Positions 8,386 through 23,300 of a DNA stretch of 64,000 nucleotides are shown one piece after another. A program made the position numbers and the translations under genes. The first letter of the stretch is position 1; every line of letters starts with the position of its first letter. The notes under the pieces are model-generated. The model had not been told where the DNA came from. It searched no databases and worked only from the letters and a program-made list of their open reading frames with translations. The DNA comes from Mycoplasmatota bacterium (GTDB lineage: Bacteria; Bacillota_I; Bacilli_A; Haloplasmatales; Haloplasmataceae): assembly GCA_018394295.1 (NCBI GenBank), contig CP074573.1:1619156-1683155 (forward strand), read 5' to 3'.

Positions 8386-11300
8386 AATATATCACTCTCC
8401 TCTTCTTTTCTATAGTACAGTGTTAGCTTCGTGCCCACTTCATATACAAATATATATCTCATATATGTATAATTTACACCATCAACCTCAATACCATATG
8501 TAATTGTATAAATACCAGCTGTATTTATATCTACATTTCTATCTATTACATCACAACTTTGTTTAATTCCATCAACATAAACAATGCAATCTCCATCGTC
8601 ATATTCATTACCAAGTGGTATAGTTGTTGATGCTGATTCTAGTTCAAAGGAAACTGTTGGTTTTTTTTCTAATACATTAACATATCTTTTTATAATTGAT
8701 ACATTTCCAAATGAATCAGTAACACGATATGTCAATTCATAAACACCTGCGGTTGATGAATTAACTGTACCTTCTATGATTGTAGTAGTGTCACTATAAT
8801 CATTTATAACAATTCCATAATCAGTGTATTCTTCATTTACATGAATCGTATCTCTACCTGGATTTAATGTAATAATTGGTGCTGTGGTATCATCAACTGT
8901 CACATTAAATGTTTGGGTTGTTTCATTAAATGATTCATCTACTACTTTTACTGTTACTGTATATGTTCCTGGTGTATCGTAATCGACATTGTCAGTAACC
9001 TCAACCTTAGTTAAAGTTCCATCTACATTGTCAGATTCATTTTCTATTAATGTAGTCCAATCGATATCTGAAACACCTACTTCTATTGTTTGGTCAACTA
9101 TTATATCAAACGTAGGGGCTGTAGTATCTTCGACTGTCACATTAAATGTTTGAGCTGTTTCATTGTTTGATTCATCTACTACTTTAACTGTTACTGTATA
9201 AGTTCCTGGTGTATTATAATCGACATTGTCAGTTACTTCAATAAGTGTTAAAGTTCCATCTGAGTTATCTGATTCATTAGTTATCAATGTAGTCCAATCT
9301 ATATCTGAAACGCCTGCTTCTATTATTTGATCCGTTATCGAATCGAATGTTGGAGCTGTGATATCTTCAACTGTCACATTAAATGTTTGGGATGTTTCAT
9401 TGTTTGATTCATCTATTACTTTTACTGTTACTGTATAGATGCCTGGTGTATCATAATCAACATTATCAGTTACTTCAACTTTTGTTAAAGTTCCATCTGA
9501 GTTGTCAGATGCATTTGTAATGAATATAGTCCAATCTATATTTAAAACGCCTGCTTCTATTATTTGATCTTCTATTGTGTCAAATGTTGGGGCTGTTGTA
9601 TCTTCAACCGTCACATTAAATGATTGAGTTGTTTCATTTAATGATTCATCTACTACTTTTACTGTTGCTGTATATGTTCCTGGTGTATCATAATCAACAT
9701 TATCAGTTACCTCAACATTAATTAAGATTCCGTCTGAGTTATCTAAAGTATTTTGGATTAATGTCGTCCAATCGATATCTGAAACACCTGTTTCTACTAT
9801 TTGATCAGCTATCGGGTCAAATGTTGGAGCTGTTGTATCTTCAACCGTCACTTTAAATGATTGAGTTGTTTCATTTAATGATTCATCTACTACTTTTACT
9901 GTAACAGTATAAGTTCCTGGTGTATCATAATCGACATTGTCAGTAACTTCAACTTTTGTTAAAGTTCCATCTGAATTATCAGATGCATTTTCTATCAATG
10001 TAGTCCAATCGATATCTGAAACACCTGCTTCAATTATTTGGTCAGCTATTAAATCGAATGTTGGAGCTGTTGTATCTTCAACAGTCACATTAAATGATTG
10101 AGATGTTTCATTTAATGATTCATCTACTAATTTAACTGTTACTGTATAGATGCCTGGTGTATCGTAATCGACATTGTCAGTTACTTCAACATTAGTTAAG
10201 ATTCCGTCTGAGTTATCTAAAGTATTTTGGATTAATGTCGTCCAATCGATATCTGAAACGCCTGCTTCTATTGTTTGGTCTAATATTTCATCAAATGTTG
10301 GGGCTGTTGTATCTTCGACTGTCACATTAAATGTTTGTGTTGTTTCATTTAATGATTCATCTACTACTTTTATCGTTACTGTATACATGCCTGGCTTATC
10401 GTAATCGACATTGTCAGTTACTTCAACCTTAGTTAAAGTTCCGTCTGAGTTATCAGATTCATTTGTTATGAGTGTAGTCCAGTCTATATCTGAAATACCT
10501 GCTTCTATTATTTGATCAGCTATCGGGTCCAATGTTGGAGCTGTTGTATCTTCCACTGTCACATTAAAGGTTTGAGCTGTTTCATTAAATGATTCATCTA
10601 CTACTTTTACTGTTACTGTATAGGTTCCTGGTGTATCGTAATCAACATTATCAGTTACCTCAACCTTAGTTAAAGTTCCGTCTGAGTTATCTAAAGTATT
10701 TTGGATTAATGTCGTCCAATCGATATCTGAAATGCCTGCTTCTATGGTTTGATCTAATATTGTATCAAATGTTGGCTCTGTCGTATCTTCAACCGTCACA
10801 TTAAATGTTTGTGTTGTTTCATTGTTGGATTCATCTACTACTTTTACTGTCACTGTATATGTTCCTGGTGTATCATAATCAACATTATCAGTTACCTCAA
10901 CCTTAGTTAAAGTTCCGTCTGAGTTATCTAAAGTATTTTGGATTAATGTCGTCCAATCGATATCTGAAACACCTGCTTCTATTGTTTGATCTTCAATTAA
11001 ATCAAATATTGGAGATATTGTATCTTCAACTGTCACATTAAATGTTTGGGATGTTTCATTATTTGATTTATCTACTACTTTTACAGTCACTGTATAGGTT
11101 CCTGGTGTATCATAATCGACATTATCAAATACTTCAACCTTAGTTAAAGTTCTGTCTGAGTTATCTAAAGGATTTTGGATTAATGTCGTCCAATCTATAT
11201 CAGAAACACCTGCCTCTATTGTTTGATTTTCAATTAAATCAAACGTAGGGTTTGTTGTATCTACAACTGTTACATTAAATGTTTGTGTTGTTTCATTGTT

Positions 11301-14300
11301 TGATTCATCTAATACTATTACAGTCACTGTATAGGTTCCTAGGGTATCGTAATCAACATTATCAATTACTTCAACCTTAGATAAAATTCCATCTGAATTG
11401 TCAGATTCATTTGTTATAAATGTAGTCCAATCTATATCTGAAACGCCTGCTTCTATTGTTTGATCTTCAATTAAATCAAACGTAGGGTTTGTTGTATCTA
11501 CAACTGTCACATTAAATGTTTGGGATGTTTCATTATATGATTCATCTACTACTTTTACAGTCACTGTATAGATTCCTGGTGTATCATAATCGACATTGTC
11601 AATTACCTCAACCTTAGTTAAAATTCCGTCTGAGTTATCTAAAGTATTTTGGATTAATGTCGTCCAGTCAATATCTGAAACACCTGCTTCTATTGTTTGA
11701 TTTTCAATTAAATCAAACGTAGGGTTTGTTGTATCTACAACTGTCACATTAAATGTTTGGGATGTTTCATTATTTGATTCATCTACTACTTTTACTGTTA
11801 CTGTATAGATTCCTGGGGTATCGTAATCGACATTGTCAGTTACTTCAACCTTAGTTAAAGTTCCGTCTGAGTTATCTAAAGCATTTTGGATTAATGTCGT
11901 CCAATCTATATCTGAAACACCTGCTTCTATTGTTTGATTTTCAATTAAATCAAACGTAGGGTTTGTTGTATCTACAACTGTCACATTAAATGTTTGGGAT
12001 GTTTCATTATTTGATTCATCTACTACTTTTACTGTTACTGTATAGATTCCTGGGGTATCATAATCAACATTATCAGTTACCTCAACCTTAGTTAAAGTTC
12101 CATCTGAGTTATCTAAAGTATTTTGGATTAATGTCGTCCAGTCTATATCTGAAACACCTGCTTCTATGGTTTGATTTTCAATTAAATCAAACATAGGGTT
12201 TGTTGTATCTACAACTGTCACATTAAATGTTTGGGATGTTTCATTGTTGGATTCATCTACTACTTTTACTGTTACTGTATAGATTCCTGGGGTATCATAA
12301 TCAACATTATCAGTTACCTCAACCTTAGTTAAAGTTCCATCTGAGTTATCTAAAGTATTTTGGATTAATGTCGTCCAGTCTATATCTGAAACACCTGCTT
12401 CTATGGTTTGATTTTCAATTAAATCAAACATAGGGTTTGTTGTATCTACAACTGTCACATTAAATGTTTGGGATGTTTCATTATTTGATTCATCTACTAC
12501 TTTTACAGTCACTGTATAGATTCCTGGGGTATCGTAATCGACATTGTCAATTACCTCAACCTTAGTTAAAATTCCGTCTGAGTTATCTAAAGTATTTTGG
12601 ATTAATGTCGTCCAGTCAATATCTGAAACACCTGCTTCTATTGTTTGATCTAATATTGTATCAAATGTTGGCTCTGTCGTATCTTCAACCGTCACATTAA
12701 ATGTTTGAGTTGTTTCATTGTTTGATTCATCCAATACTATTACAGTCACTGTATAGGTTCCTGGTGTATCGTAATCGACATTATCAATTACTTCAACCTT
12801 AGTTAAAGTACCATCTGAGTTATCTAAAGTATTTTGGATTAATGTCGTCCAATCGATATCTGAAACACCTGCTTCTATGATTTGATCTTCAATTAAATCA
12901 AAGGTAGGGTTTGTTGTATCTTCAACTGTCACATTAAATGTTTGGGTTGTTTCATTGTTTGATTCATCCAATACTATTACAGTCACTGTATAGGTTCCTG
13001 GTGTATCGTAATCAACATTATCAGTTACCTCAACCTTAGTTAAAGTTCCATCTGAATTGTCAGATTCATTTGTTATAAATGTAGTCCAATCTATATCTGA
13101 AACGCCTGCTTCTATGATTTGATCTAATATTGTATCAAATGTTGGTGCTGTCGTATCTTCAACCGTCACATTAAATGTTTGAGTTGTTTCATTGTTTGAT
13201 TCATCCAATACTATTACAGTCACTGTATAGGTTCCTGGTGTATCGTAATCGACATTGTCAGTTACTTCAACCTTAGTTAAAGTTCCGTCTGAATTGTCAG
13301 ATTCATTTGTTATAAAAGAAGTCCAATCTATATCTGAAACGCCTGCTTCTATGATTTGATCTAATATTGTATCAAATGTTGGTGCTGTCGTATCTTCAAC
13401 CGTCACATTAAATGTTTGAGTTGTTTCATTGTTTGATTCATCCAATACTATTACAGTCACTGTATAGGTTCCTGGTGTATCGTAATCAACATTATCAGTT
13501 ACCTCAACCTTAGTTAAAGTTCCGTCTGAGTTATCTAAAGTATTTTGGATTAATGTCGTCCAATCGATATCTGAAATGCCTGCTTCTATGATTTGATCTA
13601 ATATTGTATCAAATGTTGGTGCTGTCGTATCTTCAACTGTCACAATAAATGTTTGAGTTGTTTCATTGTTTGATTCATCCAATACTATTACAGTCACTGT
13701 ATAGGTTCCTGGTGTATCATAATCGACATTATCAAATACTTCAACCTTAGTTAAAGTTCCGTCTGAGTTATCTAAAGTATTTTGGATTAATGTCGTCCAA
13801 TCGATATCTGAAACACCTGCTTCTATTGTTTGGTCTAATATTTCATCAAATGTTGGGTTTGTTGTATCTTCAACCGTCACATTAAATGTTTGGGTTGTTT
13901 CATTGTTTGATTCATCCAATACTATTACAGTCACTGTATAGGTTCCTGGTGTATCGTAATCAACATTATCAGTTACCTCAACCTTAGTTAAAGTTCCATC
14001 TGAATTGTCAGATTCATTTGTTATAAATGTAGTCCAGTCTATATCTGAAACACCTGCTTCTATGGTTTGATCTTCAATTAAATCAAACATAGGGTTTGTT
14101 GTATCTTCCACTGTCACATTAAATGTTTGTGATGTTTCATTGTTTGATTCATCTACTACTATTACTGTTACGGAATATATTCCGAGCGAATCATATTCGA
14201 CATTGTCAGTTACTTCAATAAGTGTTAATATGCCATCTGAATTGTCAGATGCATTCTCTATTAATGTAAGCCAGTTAATATCTGAAACACCTGCTTCTAT

Positions 14301-17300
14301 TATTTGGTCTGCTATTGTATCAAATGTTGGGTCTGTTGTATCTTCCACTGTCACAATAAATGTTTGAATTGTGTCATTTAATGATTCATCTACTACTTTT
14401 ACTGTTACTGTATAGGTTCCTGGTGTATCATAATCTACATTGTCAGTTACTTCAACCTTAGTTAAAGTTCCATCTGAGTTATCAGATTCATTTGTTATAA
14501 ATGTAGTCCAGTCTATATCTGAAACACCAGCTTCTATTATTTGATCTTCTATTATATCAAACGTAGGGTCTGTTGTGTCTTCCACTGTCACATTAAATAT
14601 TTGAGATGTTTCATTGTTTGATTCATCTACTACTTTTACTGTTACTGTATATGTTCCTGGTGTATCATAATCGACATTGTCAGTTACTTCAAAGATAAAT
14701 AATTGTCCATCACTGTTATCTGATATATTAATTATTAAAAATCTCCAATCAATGTCATCATATTCATCTTCTATTATTGTTTGAACCGCTATCGGATCAA
14801 ATGTTGGAGCTGTTGTATCTACAACTATCACATTAAATGTTTGGGATGTCTCATTGTTTGATTCATCCAATACTTTTACAGTCACTGTATAGGTTCCTGG
14901 GGTATCGTAATCAACATTATCAGTTACTTCAACTTTTGTTAATGTACTATCTGAATTGTCGGATTCATTCGTAATAAATGTAGTCCAATCGATATCTAAT
15001 ACACCTGCTTCTATTGTTTGGTCTGCTATTGTATCAAATATTGGATCTGTTATATCTTCAACTGTAACATTGAATGTTTGGGTAAAGTAATTATAACTCT
15101 CATCAAATAAAGCTATAGATACATCATAAATTCCAGGATTATTATAATCAACATTATCTGCTACTTCAAAGATGAATAATTGTCCATTACTATTATCTGA
15201 TGCATTTTCAACTAAAAATCTCCAATCAATGTCATCATATTCATCTTCTATAATTATTTGATCCGCTATCAAATCAAATGTTGGAGGTGTTGTATCTTCG
15301 ACTGTCACATTAAATGTTTGAGTTGTTTCATTATTTGATTCATCTACTACTTTTACTGTTACTGTATAAGTTCCTGGTGTATCATAATTGACATTGTCAG
15401 TTATTTCATAAATGAACAATTGTCCATCACTATTTTCTAATATATTTTCTATTAACAATCTCCAATCAATATCATCATATTCATCTTCTATAATTGTTTG
15501 ATCAGCTATCAGGTCAAATGTTGGAGCTGTTGTATCTTCAACTGTCACATTAAATGTTTGAATTGTTTCATTATTTGATTCATCTACTACTTTTACAGTA
15601 ACTGTATAGGTTCCGAGCGAATCATAATCAACATTGTCAGTTACTTCAACTTTTGTTAGAGTTCCATTTGAATTATCTGATTCATTAGTTATTAATGTAG
15701 TCCAATCTATATCTGAAACGCCTGCTTCTATTATTTGATCAGCTATTGGATTAAATGTTGGAGCTGTTGTATCTTCAACTGTCACATTAAATATTTGAGA
15801 AATTTCATTAAATGATTCATCTACTACTTTTACAATAACTGTATAAGTTCCTGGGGTATTATAATCGACATTGTCAGTTACTTCAATAAGTGTTAATATA
15901 CCATCTGAATTATCAGATGCATTTTCTATTAATGTAGTCCAATCGATATCAGTATTTATATCCTCTATAATTGTCTGATCCTCTATTGAGTCAAATATTG
16001 GAGCTGTTGTATCTTGGACTGTCACATTAAATGTTTGAGAAATTTCATTAAATGATTCATCTACTACTTTTACTGTTACTGTATAGATGCCTGGTGTATC
16101 GTAATCTACATTGTCAGTTACTTCAATAAGGGTTAATATACCATCTGAATTGTCATATGCATTTTCTATTGATGTAGTCCAATTGATATCTGAAATGCCT
16201 GCTTCTATTGTTTGATCATCTATTATATCAAATATTGGTGATATTGTATCTTTAACTGTCACATTAAATGTTTGGGATGTCTCATTGTTTGATTCATCCA
16301 ATACTTTTACAGTCACTGTATAGGTTCCTGGTGTGTCATAATCAACATTATCAATTACTTCAACCTTAGTTAAAATTCCATCTGAATTGTCAGATTCATT
16401 AGTTATCAATGTAGTCCAATCGATATCTGAAATACCTGCTTCTATTATTTGATCATCTATTATATCAAATATTGGTGATATTGTATCTTCAACGGTCACA
16501 TTAAATGTTTGTGTTGTTTCATTGTTTGATTCATCTACTACTTTTACTGTGACGGTATAGATTCCTGGTGTATCATAATCTACATTATCAGTTACTTCAA
16601 CTTTTGTTAAAGTACCATCTGAATTATCGTATTCATTCGTTATGAATGTAGACCAATCTATATCTAAAACTCCTGCTTCTACTATTTGGTCCGCTATTGG
16701 ATTAAATGTTGGAGCTGTTGTATCTTCAACTATCACATTAAATGTTTGAGATGTTTCATTATTTGATTCGTCTACTACTTTTACAGTCACAGTATAGGTT
16801 CCTGGGGTATCATAATCAACATTATCAGTTACTTCAATAAGTGTTAATATGCTATCTGAATTGTCAGATGCATTCGTAATGAATGTAGTCCAATCTATAT
16901 CTGAAACGCCTGCTTCTATTGTTTGGTCCACTATTGTGTCGAATGTAGGGGCTGTTGTATCTTCAACTGTCACATTAAATGTTTGAGATGTTTCATTGTT
17001 TGATTCATCCACTACTTTTACTGTGCCGGTATAGATTCCTGGGGTATCATAATCGACATTGTCAGTTACTTCAACTTTTGTTACAGTTCCATTTGAATTA
17101 TCAGATGCATTTTCTATTAATGTAGTCCAATCGATATCTGAAAGGCCTGCTTCTATTGTCTGATCCGCTATCGGATCAAATGTTGGAACTGTTATATCTT
17201 CAACTGTCACATTAAATGTTTGTAATGTTTCATTTAATGATTCATCTACTACTTTTACTGTGACGGTATAGATTCCTGGAGTATCATAATCGACATTGTC

Positions 17301-20300
17301 AGTTACTTCAACTTTTGTTAAAGTTCCATCTGTGTTATCTGATTCATTAGTTATCAATGTAGTCCAATCGATATCAGTATTCATATCCTCTATAATTATC
17401 TGATCTTGTATAATATCAAATGTTGGAGCTGTTATATCTTCTACGGTTACATTAAATGTTTGTGAAAAGTAATTATAACTCTCATCAAATAAAGTTATAG
17501 ATACATCATAAATTCCAGGATTATTATAATTAACATTATCTACTGCTTCAATGATGAATAATTGTCCATCACTATTATCAGATGTATTTTCAACTAAAAA
17601 TCTCCAATCAATGTCATCATATACATCTTCTATAATTGTTTGATCCGCTATCAAATCAAATATTGGAGAGGTTGTATCTTCAACTGCCACATTAAATGTT
17701 TGTGTTGTTTCATTGTTGGATTCATCTACTACTTTTACTATAACGGTATATATGCCTAGTGTATCGTAATCGATATTGTCAATTACCTCAGCCTTAGTTA
17801 AAATTCCATCTGAATTATCAGATTCATTACTTATTAATGTAGTCCAATCAATATCTGAAACACCTGCTTCTATTGTTTGATCAGCTATTGGATCAAATAT
17901 TGGAGCTGTTGTATCTTCAACTGTCACATTAAATGTTTGTGTTGTTTCATTGTTTGATTCATCTACTACTTTAACTGTGACGGTATATATACCTAGTGTA
18001 TCATAATCGACATTGTCAGTAACCTCAATGAGTGTTAATATGCCATCTGAATTGTCAGATGCATTTTCTATTAATGTAGTCCAGTCAATATCTGAAATGC
18101 CTGCTTCTATTGTTTGATCAGCTATCAGGTCAAATGTTGGAGAGGTTGTATCTTCCACTGTCACATTAAAGGTTTGAGCTGTTTCATTGTTGGATTCATC
18201 TACTACTTTAACTGTGACGGTATAGGTTCCTGGTGTATCGTAATCAACATTATCAGTTACCTCAACTTTTGTTAATATACCATCTGAATTATCTGATTCA
18301 TTCGTAATGAATGTAGTCCAATCTATATCTAAAACGCCTGCTTCTATTATTTGATTCGCTATCAGATCAAATGTTGGAGAGGTTGTATCTTCAACTGTCA
18401 CATTAAATGTTTGGGATGTTTCATTGTTTGATTCATCTACTACTTTTACTGTAACAGTATAGGTTCCTGGTGTATTATAATCGACATTGTCAGTTACTTC
18501 AATAAATGTTAATATACCATCTGAATTGTCAGATGCACTTTCTATTAATGTAGTCCAATCGATATCAGCATTTACATCCTCTATAATTGTCTGGTCCTCT
18601 ATTAAATCAAATGTTGGAGAGGTTGTATCATTAACTGTCACATTAAATGTTTGGGATGTTTCATTGTTTGATTCATCTACTACTTTAACTGTGACGGAAT
18701 AAGTTCCTGGTGTATCATAGTCAACATTGTCAATTACCTCAACCTTAGTTAAAATTCCATCTGAATTATCAGATTCATTTGTTATAAAAGTAGTCCAATC
18801 GATATCTAAAACGCCTGCTTCTATTGTTTGATTTTCAATTAAATCAAACATAGGGTTTATTGTATCTACAACTGTCACATTAAATGTTTGGGATGTTTCA
18901 TTATTTGATTCATCTACTACTTTTACTGTCACTGTGTAGGTTCCTGGTGTATCGTAATCGACATTGTCAGTTACTTCAATAAGTGTTAATATACCATCTG
19001 AATTATCAGATTCATTTGTTATAAAAGTAGTCCAATCGATATCTGATACGCCTGCTTCTATTGTTTGATTCACTATCGTATCAAATGTAGGAGCTGTTGT
19101 ATCTTCAACTGTTACATTAAATGTTTGTGATGTTTCATTTAATGATTTATCTACTAATTTAACTGTCACAGTATATATGCCTAGTGTATCATAAACAACA
19201 TTGTCAGTTACCTCAACCTTAGTTAAAGTTCCATCTGAATTGTCAGATGCATTTTCTATTAATGTAGTCCAATCGATATCTGAAACACCTGCTTCTATTG
19301 TTTGGTCAACTATCAAATCAAATGTAGGAGCTGTTGTATCTTCCACTGTTACATTAAATGTTTGAGTTGTTTCATTATTTGATTCATCTACTACCTTTAC
19401 TGTTACTGTATAGGTTCCGAGTCTATCATAATCAACATTGTCAATAACTTCAATAAATGTTAATATGCCATCTGAATTGTCAGATGCATTTTCTATTAAT
19501 GTAGTCCAATCGATATCTGAAACACCTGATTCTATTATTTGATCATCTATTACATCAAAAGTTGGGGCTGTTATATCTTCAACTGTCACATAAAATGTTT
19601 GTGATGTTTCATTGTTGGACTCATCTACTACTTTTACAGTCACTGTATAGGTTCCTGGTGTATCATAAACAACATTGTCAGTTACTTCAACTTTTGTTAT
19701 TATGCCATCTGTGTTATCAGATTCATTAGTTATCAATGTAGTCCAATCGATATCAGTATTCATATCCTCTATAATTGTCTGGTCCTCTATTGAATCAAAT
19801 GTTGGAGCTGTTGTATCTATAACTGTCACATTAAATGTTTGAGTTGTTTCATTGTTGGACTCATCTACTACTTTAACTGTGACAGTATATATGCCTAGTG
19901 TATCATAATCAACATTGTCAGTTACTTCAATGAGTGTTAATGTGCCATCTGAGTTATCTGATTCTGTTATTAGTGTAGTCCAATCGATATCTGAAACACC
20001 TGCTTCTATTGTTTGATCTTCAATTAAATCAAAAGTTGGAGCTGTTGTATCTTCAACTGTCACATTAAATGTTTGTGATGTTTCATTATTTGATTTATCT
20101 ACTAATTTTACTGTTACTGTATAGATGCCAGGTGTATCGTAATCAACATTGTCAGTTACTTCTACCTTAGTTAAAGTTCCATCTGTGTTATCAGATGTAT
20201 TACTTATTAATGTAGTCCAATCGATATCTGAAACGCCTGCTTCTATTGTTTGATCCGCTATCAAATCAAAAGTTGGAGCTGTTGTATCTTCAACTGTCAC

Positions 20301-23300
20301 ATTAAATGTTTGTGATGTTTCATTGTTTGATTCATCTACTAATTTTACTTGGACAGTATATATGCCTAGTGTATCATAATCAACATTGTCAATTACCTCA
20401 ACCTTAGTTAAAATTCCATCTGAGTTATCAGATTCATTAGTTATCAATGTAGTCCAATCGATATCTGAAATACCTGCTTCTATTATTTGATCAACTATTG
20501 GATCAAATATTGGAGATGTTGTATCTTCAACTGTCACATTAAATGTTTGAGATGTCTCATTGTTTGATTCATCTACTAATTTAACTATGACGGTATAGGT
20601 TCCTAGTGTATCATAATCGACATTGTCAATTACCTCAACCTTAGTTAAAATTCCATCTGAATTATCAGATTCATTAGTTATATAAGTAGCCCAATCGATA
20701 CCTGAAACGCCTGCTTCTATTGTATGATCTTCAATTGTGTCAAATGTTGGGGCTGTTGTATCTTCAACTGTCACATTAAATGTTTGTGTTGTTTCATTGT
20801 TTGATTCATCTACTACTTTAACTGTTACTGTATAGGTTCCTGGTGTATCATAATCTAAATTGTCAATTTCCTCAACCTTAGTTAAAAATCCATCTGAATT
20901 ATCAGATTCATTAGTTATATAAGTAGCCCAATCGATATCTAAAACGTCTGCTTCTATTATTTGATCCGCTATCGGATTAAATGTTGGAGCTGTTGTATCT
21001 TCAACTGTCACATTAAATGTTTTTGATGTTTCATTGTTTGATTCGTCTACTACTTTAACTGTTACTGTATAGGTTCCTAGTGTATCGTAATCAACATTGT
21101 CAATTACCTCAACCTTAGTTAAAATTCCATCTGAATTATCAGATTCATTTGTTATTAATGTAGTCCAATCGATATCTGAAACGCCTGCTTCTATGGTTTG
21201 ATCTGCTATTATGTCAAATGTTGGGGCTGTTGTATCTTCAACTGTCACACTAAATGTTTGGGATGTTTCATTTAAAGATTCATCTATTACTTTAACTGTG
21301 ACGGTATAGATTCCAAGTGTATCGTAATCAACATTGTCAGTTACTTCAACCTTAGTTAAAGTTCCATCTGAATTATCAGATGCATTTGTTATGAATGTAA
21401 TCCAGTCTATATCTGAAACTCCTGCTTCTATGGTTTGATCTTCAATTAAATCAAATGTTGGAGCTATTGTATCTTCAACTGTCACATTAAATGTTTGGGA
21501 TGTTTCATTAAATGATTCATCTACTACTTTAACTATAACTGTGTAGGTTCCTGGTGTATCGTAATCAACATTGTCAATTACCTCAACCTTAGTTAAAATT
21601 CCATCTGAGTTATCAGACTCATTTGTTATATAAGTAGCCCAATCGATATCTGAAACACCTGCTTCTATGGTTTGATCTGCTATTATGTCAAATGTTGGGG
21701 CTGTTGTATCTTCAACTGTCACACTAAATGTTTGGGATGTTTCATTTAAAGATTCATCTATTACTTTAACTGTGACGGTATAGATTCCGAGTGTATCGTA
21801 ATCAACATTGCCAGTTACTTCAACCTTAGTTAAAGTTCCATCTGAATTATCAGATGCATTTGTTATATAATTAGCCCAATCGATGTCTGAAATGCTTGCT
21901 TCAATTGTCTGATCAGCTATTGGATCAAATGTTGGGGCTGTTGTATCTTCAACAGTCACATTAAATGTTTGGGATGTTTCATTAAATGATTCATCTACTA
22001 CTTTTACTGTGACGGTATAGGTTCCGAGTGTATCGTAATCAACATTGTCAGTTACTTCAACCTTAGTTAAAATTCCATCTGAATTATCAGATTCATTAGT
22101 TATATAAGTAGCCCAATCGATATCTGAAACACCTGCTTCTATTGTTTGATCATCAATTATATCAAATGTTGGGGCTGTTGAATCATTAACTGTCACATTA
22201 AATGTTTGTGCTGTTTCGTTATTTGATTCATCTACTACTTTTACTGTTACAGTATAGGTTCCTGGTGTATCATAATCAACATTGTCAGTTACTTCTACCT
22301 TAGTTAAAGTTCCATCTGAGTTATCAGATGCATTTTTTATTAATACAGTCCAATTGATATCTGAAAAACCTGCTTCTATATTTTTATTCCCGATTGTGTC
22401 AAAAGTTGGAGCAGTTGTATCTACTACTGTTACACTAAATGTTTGTGATGTCTCATTGTTTGATTCATCTACTACTTTTACAGTAACTGTATAGGTTTCT
22501 GGTGTATCATAATCGACATTGTCAGTTACTTCAACTATTGTTAAAGTTCCATCTGAATTATCTGATTCATTTGTTATATAAGTAGCCCAATCGATTTCTG
22601 AAACACCTGCTTCTATTATTTGGTCAGCTATTGTATCAAATGTTGGGGCTGTTGTATCTTCAACTGTCACATTAAATGTTTTAGTTGTTTCATTAAATGA
22701 TTCATCTACTACTTTTACTGTGACAGTATAGGTTCCGAGTGTATCATAATCAACATTGTCAATTACCTCAACCTTAGTTAACATTCCATCTGAGTTATCA
22801 GATTCATTTACTATATAAGTAGCCCAATTTATATCTGAAATACCTGCTTCTATTATTTGGTCAGCTATTAAATCAAATGTTGGGACTGTTATATCCTCAA
22901 CTGTAACATTAAATGTTTGTGATGTTTCATTGTTTGATTCATCCACTACTTTTACTTTAACAGTATAAGTTCCTGGGGTATTATAATCTACATTGTCAGT
23001 TACTTCAACTTTTGTTAAAGTTCCATCTGAATTGTCAGATGCATTAGTTATCAATGTAGTCCAATCTATATCAGTATACATATCCTCTATAATTATCTGA
23101 TCTTGTATAGTATCAAATGTAGGGGCCGTTATATCTTCTACTGTTACATAAAATGTTTGTGAAAAGCAATTATAACTCTCATCAAATAAAGCTATAGATA
23201 CATCATAAATTCCAGGATTATTATAATTTACATTATCTACAACTTCTATAATCAATAATTGTCCATCACTATTATCTGAAGCATTTTCAACTAAAAATCT

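Noticed and set aside
10174-22494. Plus-strand open frames of 60-76 codons inside the giant gene
   Set aside because: They are antisense shadows of the repeat unit, recur at the repeat period and have no ribosome sites.
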